This document shows, piece by piece, positions 1-11,000 of a stretch of DNA of 64,000 bases. The notes beneath the pieces were generated by a model. That model was given only the letters and a program-made list of their open reading frames with translations. It made no database searches and was not told where the DNA came from. Each line of letters begins with the position of its first letter. Within the stretch, counting starts at the first letter, position 1. The position numbers and the translations under genes are program-made. The DNA is from Ascarosepion bandense (taxonomy: Eukaryota; Mollusca; Cephalopoda; Sepiida; Sepiidae): assembly GCA_037127315.1 (NCBI GenBank), contig JBBBDQ010001028.1, forward strand, positions 1,612,001 through 1,676,000. Reading direction: 5' to 3'.

Positions 1-2511
1 TTAAGATTATTAGTAATACTGTTGATATTATAATATTTACAAAAATACTTCTGACACCATTTCTAACATTACTACTACTACTACTACAGCAGCAAAAATG
101 ATAAAATCTAGTGTATTAAGACAGCAAGTAAAATAATTATGTATATTCTATAGATGTAAGAAAAACTCCTATTGTCTTAGTTCAATAATTTCTTCATTTT
201 AGTAATTTGTTGATATTGTTTCTTTTTCCTTTATTATTTAACCTACTGCCTGTTAGACTCTTCAGTTTCCATCAATGAATTTTTACAAGAACACCTAGTA
301 CAGATAAATCAGTGGATTATGAGAATTTTTTATAATTTTCAGTATATTTTATTGTAATTTGTCAATTGATTTATAAATATGGATAAAACAAAATCTTAAC
401 CGAACTTAATCTAAATATCTTGGAAAGGAAGTACATTCCCATTTGCTTTGTTTTTTTATTTTTAATGAGTGATAAATATTACTGTTTCACCTCGGGTGGT
501 TTTCTTATTCAATTTTTGATTCTTCTTTTATCTTTTAATTCTTACAGAACTTTCAGATTACATTTGGATGAAAAAACAAATTAAAGAAAAGAAAATCCAT
601 AAAGAGTAGGGGGAAAATGAAAATGATGCCAGCAGAAGTTGGTAATTTGCAACAAAGCATTGGCATTATTGGCATTTATTCTCCACAGGATGAAGTGTGT
701 CTAAAATGGGACAAAAACAGGATGCGTATGTGCAAATGTGAGAGAGCAAAAAGGAGAGAGGAAGAGATAAAGAAAGAGAGACAGAGAGAGAAAGTGGGAT
801 GACAGATATTAAAAAAAAAGAAGAAAGAAAGAAATATGCAAACATGCAGTGACAAGTATGTAAGGAGGACAGATGACCATCAACCACCAACTTGTTAGGG
901 GCAGGCACCAGTAATTCCGCGCATGTGTATGTATGTGTGGGTTTCCAGTGAGAGGGGCTCTTGGGGTGGTGTCTGTCTCACCCGATTTCTGTGTACACTC
1001 ATCTGGCTATGGGAAATCAGCCAGGAGTTAGCCTGATGGGGAGAGAAAGTGAAGGATGTAGGCAATAAAATAAAAAGAAAAAAATTAATACAAAAGATTA
1101 ATATAAATTTTTTTTAAACAGGTTTCACATTTGGGCACAACATTTTTTTTGTTGGTGTATATATGACTGTGTATATAGACATAATGCTATGTGTATATTC
1201 ATGTATAAATCTGTTTTTGGTAGAGTTCATATCTCACATGCACCTGCCAGACATCAATAGTTTTGTAATGACTTCATGTTTTTATCATGATACAAGATTT
1301 TTTTCTCTTCTCACTCTGAGAATAAATTGTTAGTTGGTGTACAGTAGATTCAAGAGATTTGAAGGCACCCTCAATCCTTATTTAACCATTCTGTAATCAT
1401 TTTTGAAATATATATTGCATCAGGAATTCAAATTCTCTAACAAGAGAGTAAACTTTGGAGAAATTTCACTTGATTTGCTAACAAATCCTAATTAGCAAAT
1501 CTTTGATAAACAGAGTTATCTGCTAAATGACCTTAATCTATTATGAAAAAATATAATTTTCTCTCATGAAGAAGAAAAGAAGATCATTTCAAAATGAATG
1601 ACTTCTAAAGGCATTTAAGATGAGATTTGTTTGGATCACATAATTTTGCAACCAAATGGAAGATGAGTATTAAAATAAGCACAATATGCATAAAATGTAA
1701 CAAGGGTTAGTAAATTCTTACCTGAATGAAAATAATGACTCATGTTCATTCATTCATTATGATAGTTAATTTTCTAAGATTTACTTTACAGCTATTAAAA
1801 CAGTAAAAAGCTGTGATAAATAATTTTTGTCAGTTTGTGTGTATACACTTTGATGAAGAGGCATTATACATTGACCTATAAAGTTATGGTATATTATTTG
1901 TATTTCTAAGCCAACCTGTGTAACCTTATAACCATGACATGAAGCCTTTAAAATACTGAAAAGAAAAAGAAATTATTCAATTTCTAAAAATAATATATTA
2001 CTTATATTACAACAAAGTAGGTTAGATTGAATTAAAAAGACTTATAGCTTTTGGCATAACAGAAGAAATTAAATTTATAGCACTGAGTATGTGAACATTT
2101 GTTCTCAATTGTATTCTTGCAGAAGTTGCTTATTATAGCCATGTAAGGTACATACACAATATGTGTGCGAATATATATATATATATTAAATACATCAGTT
2201 TGATGTTCTGGCACACATCAATGATGTTTTTAGCCAAGGATCATTTGGGGTTTTGGGTTTTTCAACATCATACCCTCTTCTCCATGGTGACACAGCTGAT
2301 ACTGATCAGGATTGATGTGTGCCACCTATCAGCAACAACTATTCTCATAATACATGAAACAAACTGCCACTGTGACTTGTCTGGCAAATTTTAAAGTTCA
2401 GTCACAAACAACTTCCAGTTCACCAGCACAATTCTATAAAAAAAATAAGTAAGTGAACACATTTACTATTTCACTATCAGCAACACTCTCAATTTGATGT
2501 GGTGAGTAACC

Positions 2512-2557
<46 letters not shown>

Positions 2558-2877
2558 CATACATATATACAAATATATGCAATTTATAGATAGAAAAGTA
2601 ATTCTCTCTTTTAGACTAATTTTGAAATAAGGAAAAAAAAGAAAAAGAAAAAAAATGATCTGTTTCTTTGCCATATTCTTTGCTTTGTTTTAATATTTCC
2701 CTTTCAGATTTAGTGAATTGTTGCTTGGGAACTAGGGGAACTGACTTTTTTTTTTTTTTTTTTTACAAGACTACTTTTCCGATCTTATACTAAGTATATA
2801 CTTAATATTTTTATTTTAATATTTGTTCTTTCTTCCACACCTCTTTCTTTTTTTTTTATTATATATATATATATATT
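1..2877. other. AT-rich DNA without a recognised gene
   Basis: No reading frame here resembles a known protein. The stretch has a purine-rich block at about 555-840 (many AGA and GAAA runs), a slightly GC-richer block at 900-1050 of unknown nature, a T19 tract at 2746-2764 and a TA run at 2859-2876 just before the LINE. Short open frames at 617-802, 2161-2394 and 2489-2674 are low-complexity and are not called. Confidence 0.7.
2515..2557. repeat. (AT)n(GT)n microsatellite
   Basis: An AT run of about 28 bases passes directly into about 15 bases of GT. A compound dinucleotide repeat of this kind is common in animal intergenic DNA. Confidence 0.95.
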
Positions 2878-3085
2878 ACGGGATGTTAGCAACCCAGTAG
2901 GATAAAGAAAAAAAAACCTACAAAGGGCGGAGGAACTCGTAATGAGTCAACAGCCAGCTAACTAGAGTTGGTGTCTCAATAAATCACTGTTGAGAAGGCA
3001 ACAGGATACCACTTCACTATCTCTATCCTGCATAAAATCATGGCTATACAACGAATACATGTTAAACCTTATGGCATGAAGGGGG

Positions 3086-3830
3086 TTGCTCCAAAAGAGA
3101 GCAATTCCTTGCCCTGTGACTGTGCGCAACAAAGAAAGGATGACCTTGGGGACATGGAATCTCAGGACGTTAAACAGCTGCGGACAACTAGAGAATGTCA
3201 AGCAGGAAATGGACAGATTAAAAATCAACATTCTGGGAATATGCGAAATCAGATGGCCAAATAATGGTGACTTGAACAGTGACAACCATAGGATAATATA
3301 CGCTGGAGGCAAAAATAATACTTAATACTGGACAAGGAAATGAAGAAATGTTTTAGGATACTACCAGTTCTCCGAAAGAGTTCTCCTGGTCAAACTGAAA
3401 AAGGGACCGTTCAACAAAGCAATTGTAGTCATATATGCACCAACAACACAAAGCACCGAGGAAGAAATATAATCTTTTTACTCCACTCTAGAGAAGGCCA
3501 AGGCTCAATGTAAAAGCCAAGAAATCAGGATCATCATGGGAGATTTGAATGCTAAAGTAGGGAAGGAGAGGGAAGGTATGACTGGAAACTTTGGTTTAGG
3601 AATCTGCAATGAGCGAGGAGAAAAATGGGTGCAATGGTGCATAGCAAATGACCAGGTAATAACTAACACCTAGTTTCAAGAAGACCCACAACGTCTATGG
3701 ACATCGAGAAGCCCAGGAGGTGACACAAAAACCAGATAGACTACATAACCATTAACAGCAGATTCAGAAATGCAGTGGTTCAAAGCAAAGCCTATCCAGG
3801 TGCTGACTGTGGAAGCAACTACGTTCCAGT
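3086..3830 (+). pseudogene. LINE endonuclease domain, degraded
   Basis: The domain would nick target DNA to prime reverse transcription. Its start reads TWNLRTLNSCGQLENVKQEM, then ILGICEIRW, the usual opening of APE endonucleases of non-LTR elements. GDLNAKVGKE follows at about 3540-3570, a conserved Asp/Asn motif. The terminal motif, usually SDH followed by hydrophobic residues, reads SNYVPV at about 3814-3831, so the catalytic Asp and His are replaced. Several stops and frameshifts (3323, about 3470, about 3673, 3735) also break it. The nuclease is therefore inactive on two independent grounds. Confidence 0.85.
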
Positions 3831-4551
3831 CATCTGCAAATTAAAAGTGAAACTCCGGAGGTTGAAGAAGCCTAATGCAGCACCAAAACTGATATGCAAT
3901 GCACTCGTGAATGACCTCAAACTACAGAAAGAATACACTAGCAGTGTGAAAACCACATACGAAGAACAAACTAGGAAAGTACATTCAAAATGGGTCTCGC
4001 TAAAGGAAGCAATGCTGACATCAGCAAACAACATTGCCCCAAAAGAAAATAGGCACAGAAAGAAAAATGAATGGATGACAGAAGAGATTCTGGAAATGAT
4101 GCAAAGGAGGCAGAAAATAATATCAAGACCTGGAATGGCGTACAGGGAACTACACAAGGAAATAAAAAGAAAATGTAGACAGGCTAAAGAGAAATGGCTC
4201 AATGACAAATGTGCAGAAGTAGAGAGATTGAGCAGGAATAATAAAGCAAACATTCATAAGGAAATAAAAGAACTGACAGAACAAAAATCCTGCTCTTCAA
4301 CAGGATATCTAAAATCTAAGGATGGAACAATCATTTTGGAGAAAGAGGAAATACTCCAACGATGGGAAGAATATATAAAAGATCTTTTCCAAGAACAACC
4401 AATAATACGCAAAGATGAGAACGGACCAGAAATATTAAAGTCTGAAGTGGAATCTGCAGTAGCCAAACTGAATAGAAACAAAGCAGCGGGACCAGACGGC
4501 ATAGTCATAGAGCTGCTGATAGCCCTGGAAGAATTTGGTATAGAAAAATAA
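3775..4551 (+). pseudogene. LINE linker and start of RT domain
   Basis: This open stretch of 258 codons runs from the end of the endonuclease domain into the RT N-terminus. It is rich in Lys, Glu and Arg, as expected for the linker between the two domains, and includes WMTEEILEMMQRRQKI and KEKWLNDKCAEVERL. The RT entry motif NRNKAAGPDGI stands at about residues 229-239, matching the common LINE motif KAAGPDGI. The frame then ends in TAA at 4549, and RT-like sequence goes on in other frames (IFIALPKKPG near 4600; FIDYAKVFD near 4845). It is a fragment of one long broken ORF, not a separate gene. Confidence 0.85.
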
Positions 4552-4933
4552 AAATGAAATATATAATAGTGAGGGTTATACCAGATGATCTTAGCAAGTC
4601 TATCTTCATAGCACTACCTAAGAAGCCAGGAGCAAACGAGTGCGAACTCCACAGAACCATCAGTTTAATGAGCCATATAACAGAACTGATCGTCTGAATC
4701 CTGAAGCAGAATCAGGCCAGAGATAGGACAAGAACAGTGTGGTTTCGTTAAAGACATGGGAACAAGGAATGCCATATTTATGATTAGGATGCTCTCCGAA
4801 AGGGCAATACAAATGAAGAAGGACTTATACCTGTGCTTCATTGATTATGCGAAGGTGTTTGACAAAACACACCACAAAGAACTGATGGAGATGCTCGGAA
4901 GCCTGGACATATTTGGTAATAATAAAGTAATTG

Positions 4934-6063
4934 GAGTAGATAGTTCCTACTATCGCCCGGTCTCACACTCCACCCCCTTCTTTTGAATGAGTTTAGAGGT
5001 GATTGCCTTGTTTCTTGTTTAGGAAGGGGATCCCTGTTCATCCCCCTTCTCCGGTCTTAGTGTTAGTTCAGCTGGAAGCTCTTTGCAGTTACGGAGTATG
5101 GTGGCAACATCTTTACATTCTGAGGGTACCGGGTTGGCAGTTTCCTGGTTGCTGCTTCCTACTGGTAGTTAGGAGCCCGAACTCTTGTGTAGCGTCTTGA
5201 GAGGCTGCTCTGATCAACAGTTGAATAATACCAGGGTTCTTGTAGTGCCATATCGCGCATGGACAGGCGTCCCTGCATGAACGTTTGGTGGGCAACCCCG
5301 AGGCCACATTATGTTGTAGGCTGCGCCAGTCTCCATTCTTCACAAGAAGGTTGGGTCACTATGTCGATCCAGGATGTTTTTTCCACCTGAATCCATCCTG
5401 TATATATACAAGTCAACCATCCGTCTGTGCATGGAGTACTGCTGCCATTTATGGTCAGGTGCCCCTGCCATTCTCCTCAGTGTTCTTGACAAGCTCCAAA
5501 GGTGAGTCTGTAATGTGATAGGTACTGATCTGGCGACTCGACTGCAGCCACTTCCCCATCGTCAAAATGTGGCCTCCCTTTGTCTGTTCTATAAATACTT
5601 TCATGGCTTCTGTTCGGACGAGCTTAAGTCACTGATGCCTCCTCAACAGGTGTTTACTCGTGCAACCAGACTGGCAACTGGGTCCCACCCATTCACAGTC
5701 AGGTTAGCCAAATGCAGACGACAATTCTACTCCTTCAGCTTCTTCTCTTGCACTTCCCGCCTGTGGAACTCGCTCCCGTATTCTTGCTTTCCTGACGGCT
5801 ACAACCTCCAGAAATTTAAATGCAAAGTCAATAGTCATCTACTAACCACTGGACTCTACCTCTCTCCCCACCCCTGTATAACCTTCCCTTTCTCTCCACC
5901 TATGTATCTGTCATCGCACCTGCTTTCTATTGTTCCTTTCTAACTAGTTTGTACTCCTCACTCTTTTCTAATTAATCTTTTTACATTTATGTAACCCCCT
6001 GCACATCAGTGGCGTTTCCGCCTTGCTCGGGGTGAAATGATTAAAAAAAAAAGAAAAAAAAAG
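4934..6063 (+). mobile_element. Jockey/CR1-like LINE copy A, internally deleted
   Basis: The first of two related LINEs inserted into the APE-type LINE. About 430 bases of GC-richer non-coding sequence (4934-5365), probably the 5' UTR, join directly to the last part of the RT ORF at about 5366. A 3' UTR follows and ends in TGAAATGATT plus an A-rich tail (6044-6063). The endonuclease and RT core are missing, so this is an internal deletion and not the usual 5' truncation. It lies in the same orientation as the copy that follows. Confidence 0.8.
5515..5943 (+). pseudogene. C-terminal tail of jockey/CR1-like RT
   Basis: The frame contains VASLCLFYKYFHGFCSDELK, then TSRLWNSLP and CFPDGYNLQKFKCKVNSHLL. 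The same series closes the ORF of copy B (6443-7915) and recurs on the minus strand at 50454-50744. The wording differs (PPQQVFTRATRL here, PPKYEFARDTRL in copy B), so these are two subfamilies. The frame runs on into the 3' UTR, so its last residues are not real protein. Confidence 0.85.
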
Positions 6064-6116
6064 ATGCAAACGACTGACCGACTGATTCTATTCTAAGACC
6101 TCTCAACTGAATCACT

Positions 6117-6380
6117 ATGGAAAAAAGCAAACATAATAGCAAAACTAAACCAGCTCATTTGAAAATGCCCAAACCTGTCTGCATCTCTTTCACTAACATA
6201 CGCGGCATCCGCACCAACTTCCTCAGCATAGATTCATTCCTCCATAATAACTCACCTGATATATTAGCCCTATGTGAGATAAGGCTGAATGCTTTGCCCG
6301 CAGATTCTCGAACAATTCGTGGCTGGACTCATCTGGAGTTTTTACACCCGACTTCTCACCTAGAACCGAGGCACAACTGA
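6117..6380 (+). pseudogene. Start of LINE endonuclease ORF, truncated
   Basis: About 75 codons resemble the opening of an APE endonuclease: VCISFTNIRGIRTNFLSIDS, then NSPDILALCEIRLNA. The Glu in the ALCE motif is present. After about residue 73 the sequence jumps to the pre-RT region (PDFSPRTEAQLND in another frame), so the rest of the endonuclease is deleted and the reading frame is lost at the join near 6335. Confidence 0.8.
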
Positions 6381-6442
6381 ATGATGTCCACATTACACCT
6401 TCGCTTGTCTCTAAGATAATCTTAAAACTTGACCCTCAGAAA

Positions 6443-7915
6443 GTGAGCGGTGGTGACAGAATCCCAACCATAGTCTTAAAGAAATGTGCCCCTGAACTCT
6501 CCTCTGTTCTTTCTAAGCTCTACAACCTCTGCCTATCTGCTTCCTGCTTTCCTGCCTGTTGGAAATTTTCCTCTGTAGTTCCTATATTTAAAAACACTGG
6601 AGAACCCTCTGACCCTGCAAATTACCACCCTATCAGCCTTCTTCCAATCTTTGGCAAAGTGTTCGAAGGCATTATCAACACCGAGGTGGTTCAGCATCTC
6701 ACAGCACACAGGCTCCTCTCGGACAAGCAATATGGTTTCCGCTTCACCAGGTCTACTGCTGATAGGCTAACGACCATCACCGAGTACATATACCAGGCAC
6801 TTGACAGGAATGGCGAAGCCCGAACCGTTGCATTGGATATATCTAAGGCGTTCGAACGAGTTTGGCATGCTGGCCTTCTATGTAAACTGCGGAGCTATGG
6901 TATAACTGGACATTTGTTTGAACTAATCCAGTCATTCCTCTCTAACCGCACAATGAAGGTGGTATTAAACGGACATGCCTCTCAGAACTACCATACAAAC
7001 GCAGGTGTCTCCCAAGGCTCCATCTTAGGTCCTACACTCTTCCTGATATACATTAATGATCTCCCTGATTCCATAAGAGCCCAAGTAGGTTTGTACGCCG
7101 ATGACACCACAATTTACTCTCGCCTCCTACAAAAATCTGGTGTAGGCGTCAAAGCTAAACTCGCAGCCAAGATTGAAAAAGACCTCCAATCCATATTGGA
7201 CTGGGGTAAGAAATGGCTAGTAAATTTTAATGCTTCTAAAACGAAGCTACTGTCAATTAACCATCATCGACAATCTCACCTACCTCCCATTAGCATGGAA
7301 CAGGCTTGCCTTCCAGAGAGTAAAACACTACGCCTCCTTGGTCTCACACTTTCAGCGGACCTCAAATGGAATGACTATATCGAATACATTGCTAAATCCG
7401 CTGCTATGAAAGTCAGTTCTCTGTGTAGAGCCCGGAAGTTTTTTCCATCTAAATCTATCCTGCACATATATAAATCTACCATCCGCCCGTGCATTGAATA
7501 CTGCTGCCATATTTGGTCGGGTGCCCCTGCTGTTCTCCTCGGGCTTCTCGATAAGGTTCAGAGGAGGGTCTGTAATGTGATCGATACTGACTTGGCAGAC
7601 CACCTGCAGTCTCTCTCCCACCGGTGCAACGTGGCTTCCCTGTGTCTCTTCTATAAATACTTTCACGGCTTCTGCTCCGATGAACTTAGATCACTGGTGC
7701 CCCCTAAATACGAATTTGCACGAGATACTAGATTAGAAACTAGATCCCACCCTTTTACAGTGAAACCGATAAAATGCAACCGCAACTTCTGCTCCAAAAG
7801 TTCCTTTCCTCGCACTTCCCGACTGTGGAATTCCCTTCCACACGATTGCTTCCCCGACGGCTACAATCTCCAGGAGTTTAAATCTAAGGTCAATAGACAC
7901 CTCCTAACACATTAA
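6443..7915 (+). pseudogene. Intact RT ORF of jockey/CR1-like LINE
   Basis: The longest clean frame in the window, 490 codons, and open upstream to about 6335 as well. It encodes the reverse transcriptase of a non-LTR element. Visible motifs in order are YHPISLLPIFGKVFE (fingers), GFRFTRSTAD, VALDISKAFERVW (motif A, Asp near residue 132), GVSQGSILGPTLFLIYINDL (motif B), and LYADDTTIYS (motif C, YADD near residues 218-221). LLGLTLSADLKW and the family tail ending FPDGYNLQEFKSKVNRHLL follow. All catalytic Asp are present and there is no stop until TAA. It lacks a working endonuclease, and the first codon is not a true start, so I treat it as part of a defective element. It may have inserted recently. 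Confidence 0.88.
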
Positions 7916-8084
7916 CCTGCTCCCATTCCTCCTGACATTCCCTATGTCTAACATTCATTCCTCCTGACATTCCCTATGTCTAACCACTCCTTCTCTTTAC
8001 CTTCCCCTATGTAGCCCCATGCGTAATTGTGGCAGTGGAATGCCTTGCTTGGGGTGAGATGATTTTAAAAAAAAAATATTTTGA

Positions 8085-9072
8085 GTAATAAAGAATCTTT
8101 ACTGGCAACAAACCGCTTGCATACGGACAGGTAATGAATTGAGTAGATATACAAAGATAGAAAGACTCCTTAAGACAGGAATGTGTCTTTTCACCAGATC
8201 TGTTCAACTTGTACAGCGAGAATATTTTGAGGACCCTAGAAGTTATGCCTGGATTCGTAATTGGAGGCCACAATTTAAACAACCTAAGGTACATAGATGA
8301 TATAGTGCTGATAGCAGACACAGAAAGGAAACTACAAGACCTTCTACAGAAGGTAGCAGAAGAAAGTAACAAGGAAAGACGAGAAATAAAATGCATGAAA
8401 ACCGAATACATGGTCATCAGTAAAAAGAGCAGCCCAAAATGCCAAATACAGGTTGGGGATACCAGAATCAAGCAGGCACAAAAATTTAAATACCTGGGAA
8501 GTGTTATAACAGAAGACGGAAAGTGTGACACAGAGATCCGAAGGTGAATTGGCATGGCGAAAGAAGCATTCTAGAAGTTGAGTAAAGTATTAAGAAACAG
8601 AACAATTTCGCTAGAAACTAGGAAGAGAGTACTGGATTGCTACGTGCTGTCCATCCTTCAATATGGCAGTGAATGCTGGACAATACCATCAAAGATGAAG
8701 GAAAACCTTGAAGCAACTGAAATGTGAATACCATGGATTGAGCATGTGAGCAATGGAAAGGTTTTGGAAATGATGGAAACAAAAAGGATATTAATACTGA
8801 GCATCAGGAAGAGACAGCTGAAGTTCCTGGGACATGCAATGAGGAAGGAGGGCTTGGAGAATCTGATGCTAACAGGCCAGATAGAAGGAAAAAGAGACAG
8901 GGGAATGCAACGGATAACATATTTGAAGGACCTAATCAGTTGGATGATGGAATGAGGATTGCATGGTGTAACAGGAGAAGGCGTGCTCAGAGCCACCAGG
9001 GATAGGGAAATGTGGAAGGCCATGATTGCCTACGTCCTGAAGGGACATGGCACATAGAAGAAGAAGAAGAAT
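8085..9072 (+). mobile_element. APE-type LINE, 3' half (resumes after insert)
   Basis: The RT of the first LINE resumes with NLYWQQTACIRTGNELSRYT, then CVFSPDLFNLYSENILRTLE and the catalytic box LRYIDDIVLIAD at about 8285-8320. The thumb and C-terminal region follow: FKYLGSVITEDGKCDTEIRR, then RKRQLKFLGHAMRKEGLENL near 8805-8865, and YVLKGHGT before TAG. The tail is a short AAG repeat (about 9055-9070), in place of poly(A). Stops near 8546, 8571 and 8727 break the frame. With the insert removed, the element would be about 3 kb, close to full length. Confidence 0.88.
8209..8547 (+). pseudogene. RT palm fragment of APE-type LINE
   Basis: An open stretch of 112 codons inside the 3' half. It includes the RT catalytic motif YIDD (usual form YADD), then LQDLLQKVAEESNK, KTEYMVISKK and KFKYLGSVITEDGK, the typical order of the palm C-terminus in non-LTR RTs. 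It ends at TGA (8545-8547) where the homologous protein would read on. The conserved residues upstream (SPDLFN) are in the same frame, so this is a piece of a larger ORF and not a gene. Confidence 0.85.
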
Positions 9073-10429
9073 GACTTGAAAATAAATTCCAATTCAAATT
9101 ACTTTTTAGGTAAGGAAACATAACATTTTTGAAATATATAATATAGTATATATTTTAATACTACAATAATTCTGAATGGTTTAATTTAAGTTTTGGACTT
9201 AAATTCATAAATATTCTCATCTACCATTTCACAAGTAATAATGCAATGTACTTTTATAGTATTCAGTTTTTATTACAATAAATATTTATGCTTCTAAGGA
9301 AGTTGGTGCAAGTACATTTGAGGCAACTATAATCCAATCTAATAAATAAAATGTAGATCACTTCAAACAAATTTTTACTAAACAGGATTTAATGTCAATT
9401 CTACCAATAGACTAATCTAAATTGGAATCAATGAATCATGTTCAATTTCTGAACATAACTGCTCATGTTACTTTCCCAGCCATGCCCTATGCTATTTCAG
9501 GTTGTTCTGATCAGATGTTTACCACAATAAATAAAATGTGTGTGTGATTATATGAGCATTAAAAGAAAACAACTATTAAATGCAATGTAAGCTAGAGGCC
9601 ACTAATCTGTGCTTCTTTTAATGAATGTATTTATTGTAGATCCGATAAGATTCAGTGCTGAGAGACAGAAAGAAAGACATTTTACAGCAAAGTGAGTGAG
9701 GTGAAGATGGCAATTTAAATGACAAAAATAAGAAATATTTAAAGGAATTGGACAGGTGTCAGAAAAATGTCAAGTCTTAACTAAAGAGAGAATAATAAGT
9801 AAAATAAAAAAAACAAAAAGATGTTAATTTTGAAGAGGTTTGAGACTAATTTTGTAATTGTTTTAATAGAAAACATGAAAAAGGAAATTAAAAAATACAG
9901 TCAATATTTTTAATCAACAATGACATTAGAAATGCTATGTACTCTTCTGTTTTGTTTTTTTTATCTAATTTCCTGAAGAGAATTTCATTTTCCACTGAAG
10001 TTGATAGCATCACTAGCAGAATCCAATGTAATCAATAACTTTCATTGTTATTTCATTAATAGAATATCTGCCATACTAAAGGTTCTGTGCTGTCATTCAC
10101 TGTTAATTATTACTATTGGATTAAAGAAACTAGTTTGTAAATATCAAAAAAGCTTTTTAGACATTTTAAAATATGCATACACTTTTATATTACAATAGTC
10201 TCTGATTATATATACAGTGGATTTTAGTTAAAAAGGACATTAGTTACAAAAACTAGCTACTTAGTAGTCCTACTAATTGTGCAGTAACATAATTAAATGT
10301 ATGCAATATTGTCTATTTCATGAAAATCCATTTAAAAGAATGGTCATTAATAGGAACCAAAATGTTTGTAATATGTTCTACTGAAGCAGAATCAATTATA
10401 TATACATGTTATTTGGCTACACAAAGATA
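9073..10429. other. AT-rich DNA, nothing recognised
   Basis: No protein similarity, paired termini or strong tandem repeat was seen in about 1.36 kb. A 65-codon open frame at 10001-10198 has no recognisable domain. Confidence 0.6.
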
Positions 10430-11000
10430 CAGGAAGGTCTTTCACATCCATTGCAGGTTCTGAGAATCGTATGAGGAGACATGCTTTACCATATCAATTA
10501 CAGAACAGAACCTGGCAGCCAGTCTAGGATTGGGTCTTAAAGAGTTGATCCTTTCGCAAAAGATTATAGAGTAGTTTTCAGAGAATTCAGTGGGCCCCAT
10601 TTCTCTGTTGGCTGTTGGTTAGTTTTCTAAATTGGAGTGTCTTTGGAAAATAAGTCTTCCATCCTTGGCACATGACCAGATCATTGTAGTTGAGCAGCTT
10701 CAAGAGTTGTAGCCCTGCCAGAGTCTAGAATTGCAGAGTCAGTGAATTTGTCATTTCAATGTACTTTTATGATAGTGTTTGTGAAATTACTGATGAAAGT
10801 GGTTGAATAGATGAAGGTAGCATTTGTATACAACCCAAGACTATGCACTTTCTAAGTATAGGCATTTAATTCTGCATTATTCCAGTTTCACTAGCATGCA
10901 ACACAAATGCAGCTTCTAAATCCAGCCAAGGCTACACACACATTTCTGACGTTTCTCCCTTTTGCAGCAGAGACAATGTTACTGTAGATTCATGAGTGAT
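10430..11000 (-). mobile_element. Degenerate LINE RT C-terminus
   Basis: Reading the minus strand gives WVVYKCYLHLFNHFHQ (about 10780-10840), then FTDSAILDSGRATTLEAAQL and SGHVPRMED (about 10660-10765). These match the order of the RT C-terminal region in a widespread invertebrate LINE family: a Tyr-rich opening with FHQ, then a TEVL-like segment, then WxGHVxRMxD. The lysine-rich tail follows toward 10430, with stops and frameshifts. Sequence to the right, as far as about 12020, may be the rest of the same element but I could not prove it. Confidence 0.65.

Larger units (their letters stand above)
2878..4930 (+). mobile_element. APE-type LINE, 5' half (interrupted)
   Basis: This is the 5' half of a non-LTR retrotransposon whose 3' half lies at 8085-9072. 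A short leader (2878-3085) is followed by an apurinic-endonuclease domain, a basic linker and the first part of the reverse transcriptase (RT), including the frame ending CFIDYAKVFD near 4850, which matches RT motif A with its first catalytic Asp. The frame breaks several times (for example near 3323, 3470, 3673, 3735, 4551 and 4700), so the copy is dead. Coding sequence stops near 4930 and resumes near 8085, where two other LINE copies have been inserted. The exact clade (RTE-like or a relative) cannot be fixed by eye. Confidence 0.88.
6064..8076 (+). mobile_element. Jockey/CR1-like LINE copy B
   Basis: The second inserted LINE begins right after the A-rich tail of copy A and ends with TGAGATGATT plus an A tail at about 8068-8076. 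It has a start of the endonuclease ORF (6117-6335), a deletion junction near 6335, then an intact RT ORF. The 3' UTR holds a direct duplication of about 28 bases at 7925-7952 and 7957-7984. After the A tail the interrupted LINE resumes. TAATAAAG at 4920-4927 recurs at 8086-8093 and may be part of a target-site duplication, but the match is short and flanked by AT-rich sequence. Confidence 0.85.

Noticed and set aside
617..908. Overlapping plus- and minus-strand frames
   Set aside because: Both arise from a GAGAGA-type purine-rich tract; no domain and no splice context.
3819..4508. Minus-strand frames of 144 and 84 codons
   Set aside because: They are antisense to the LINE linker and RT; the Ser/Phe/Leu-rich content is the complement of Lys/Glu-rich coding.
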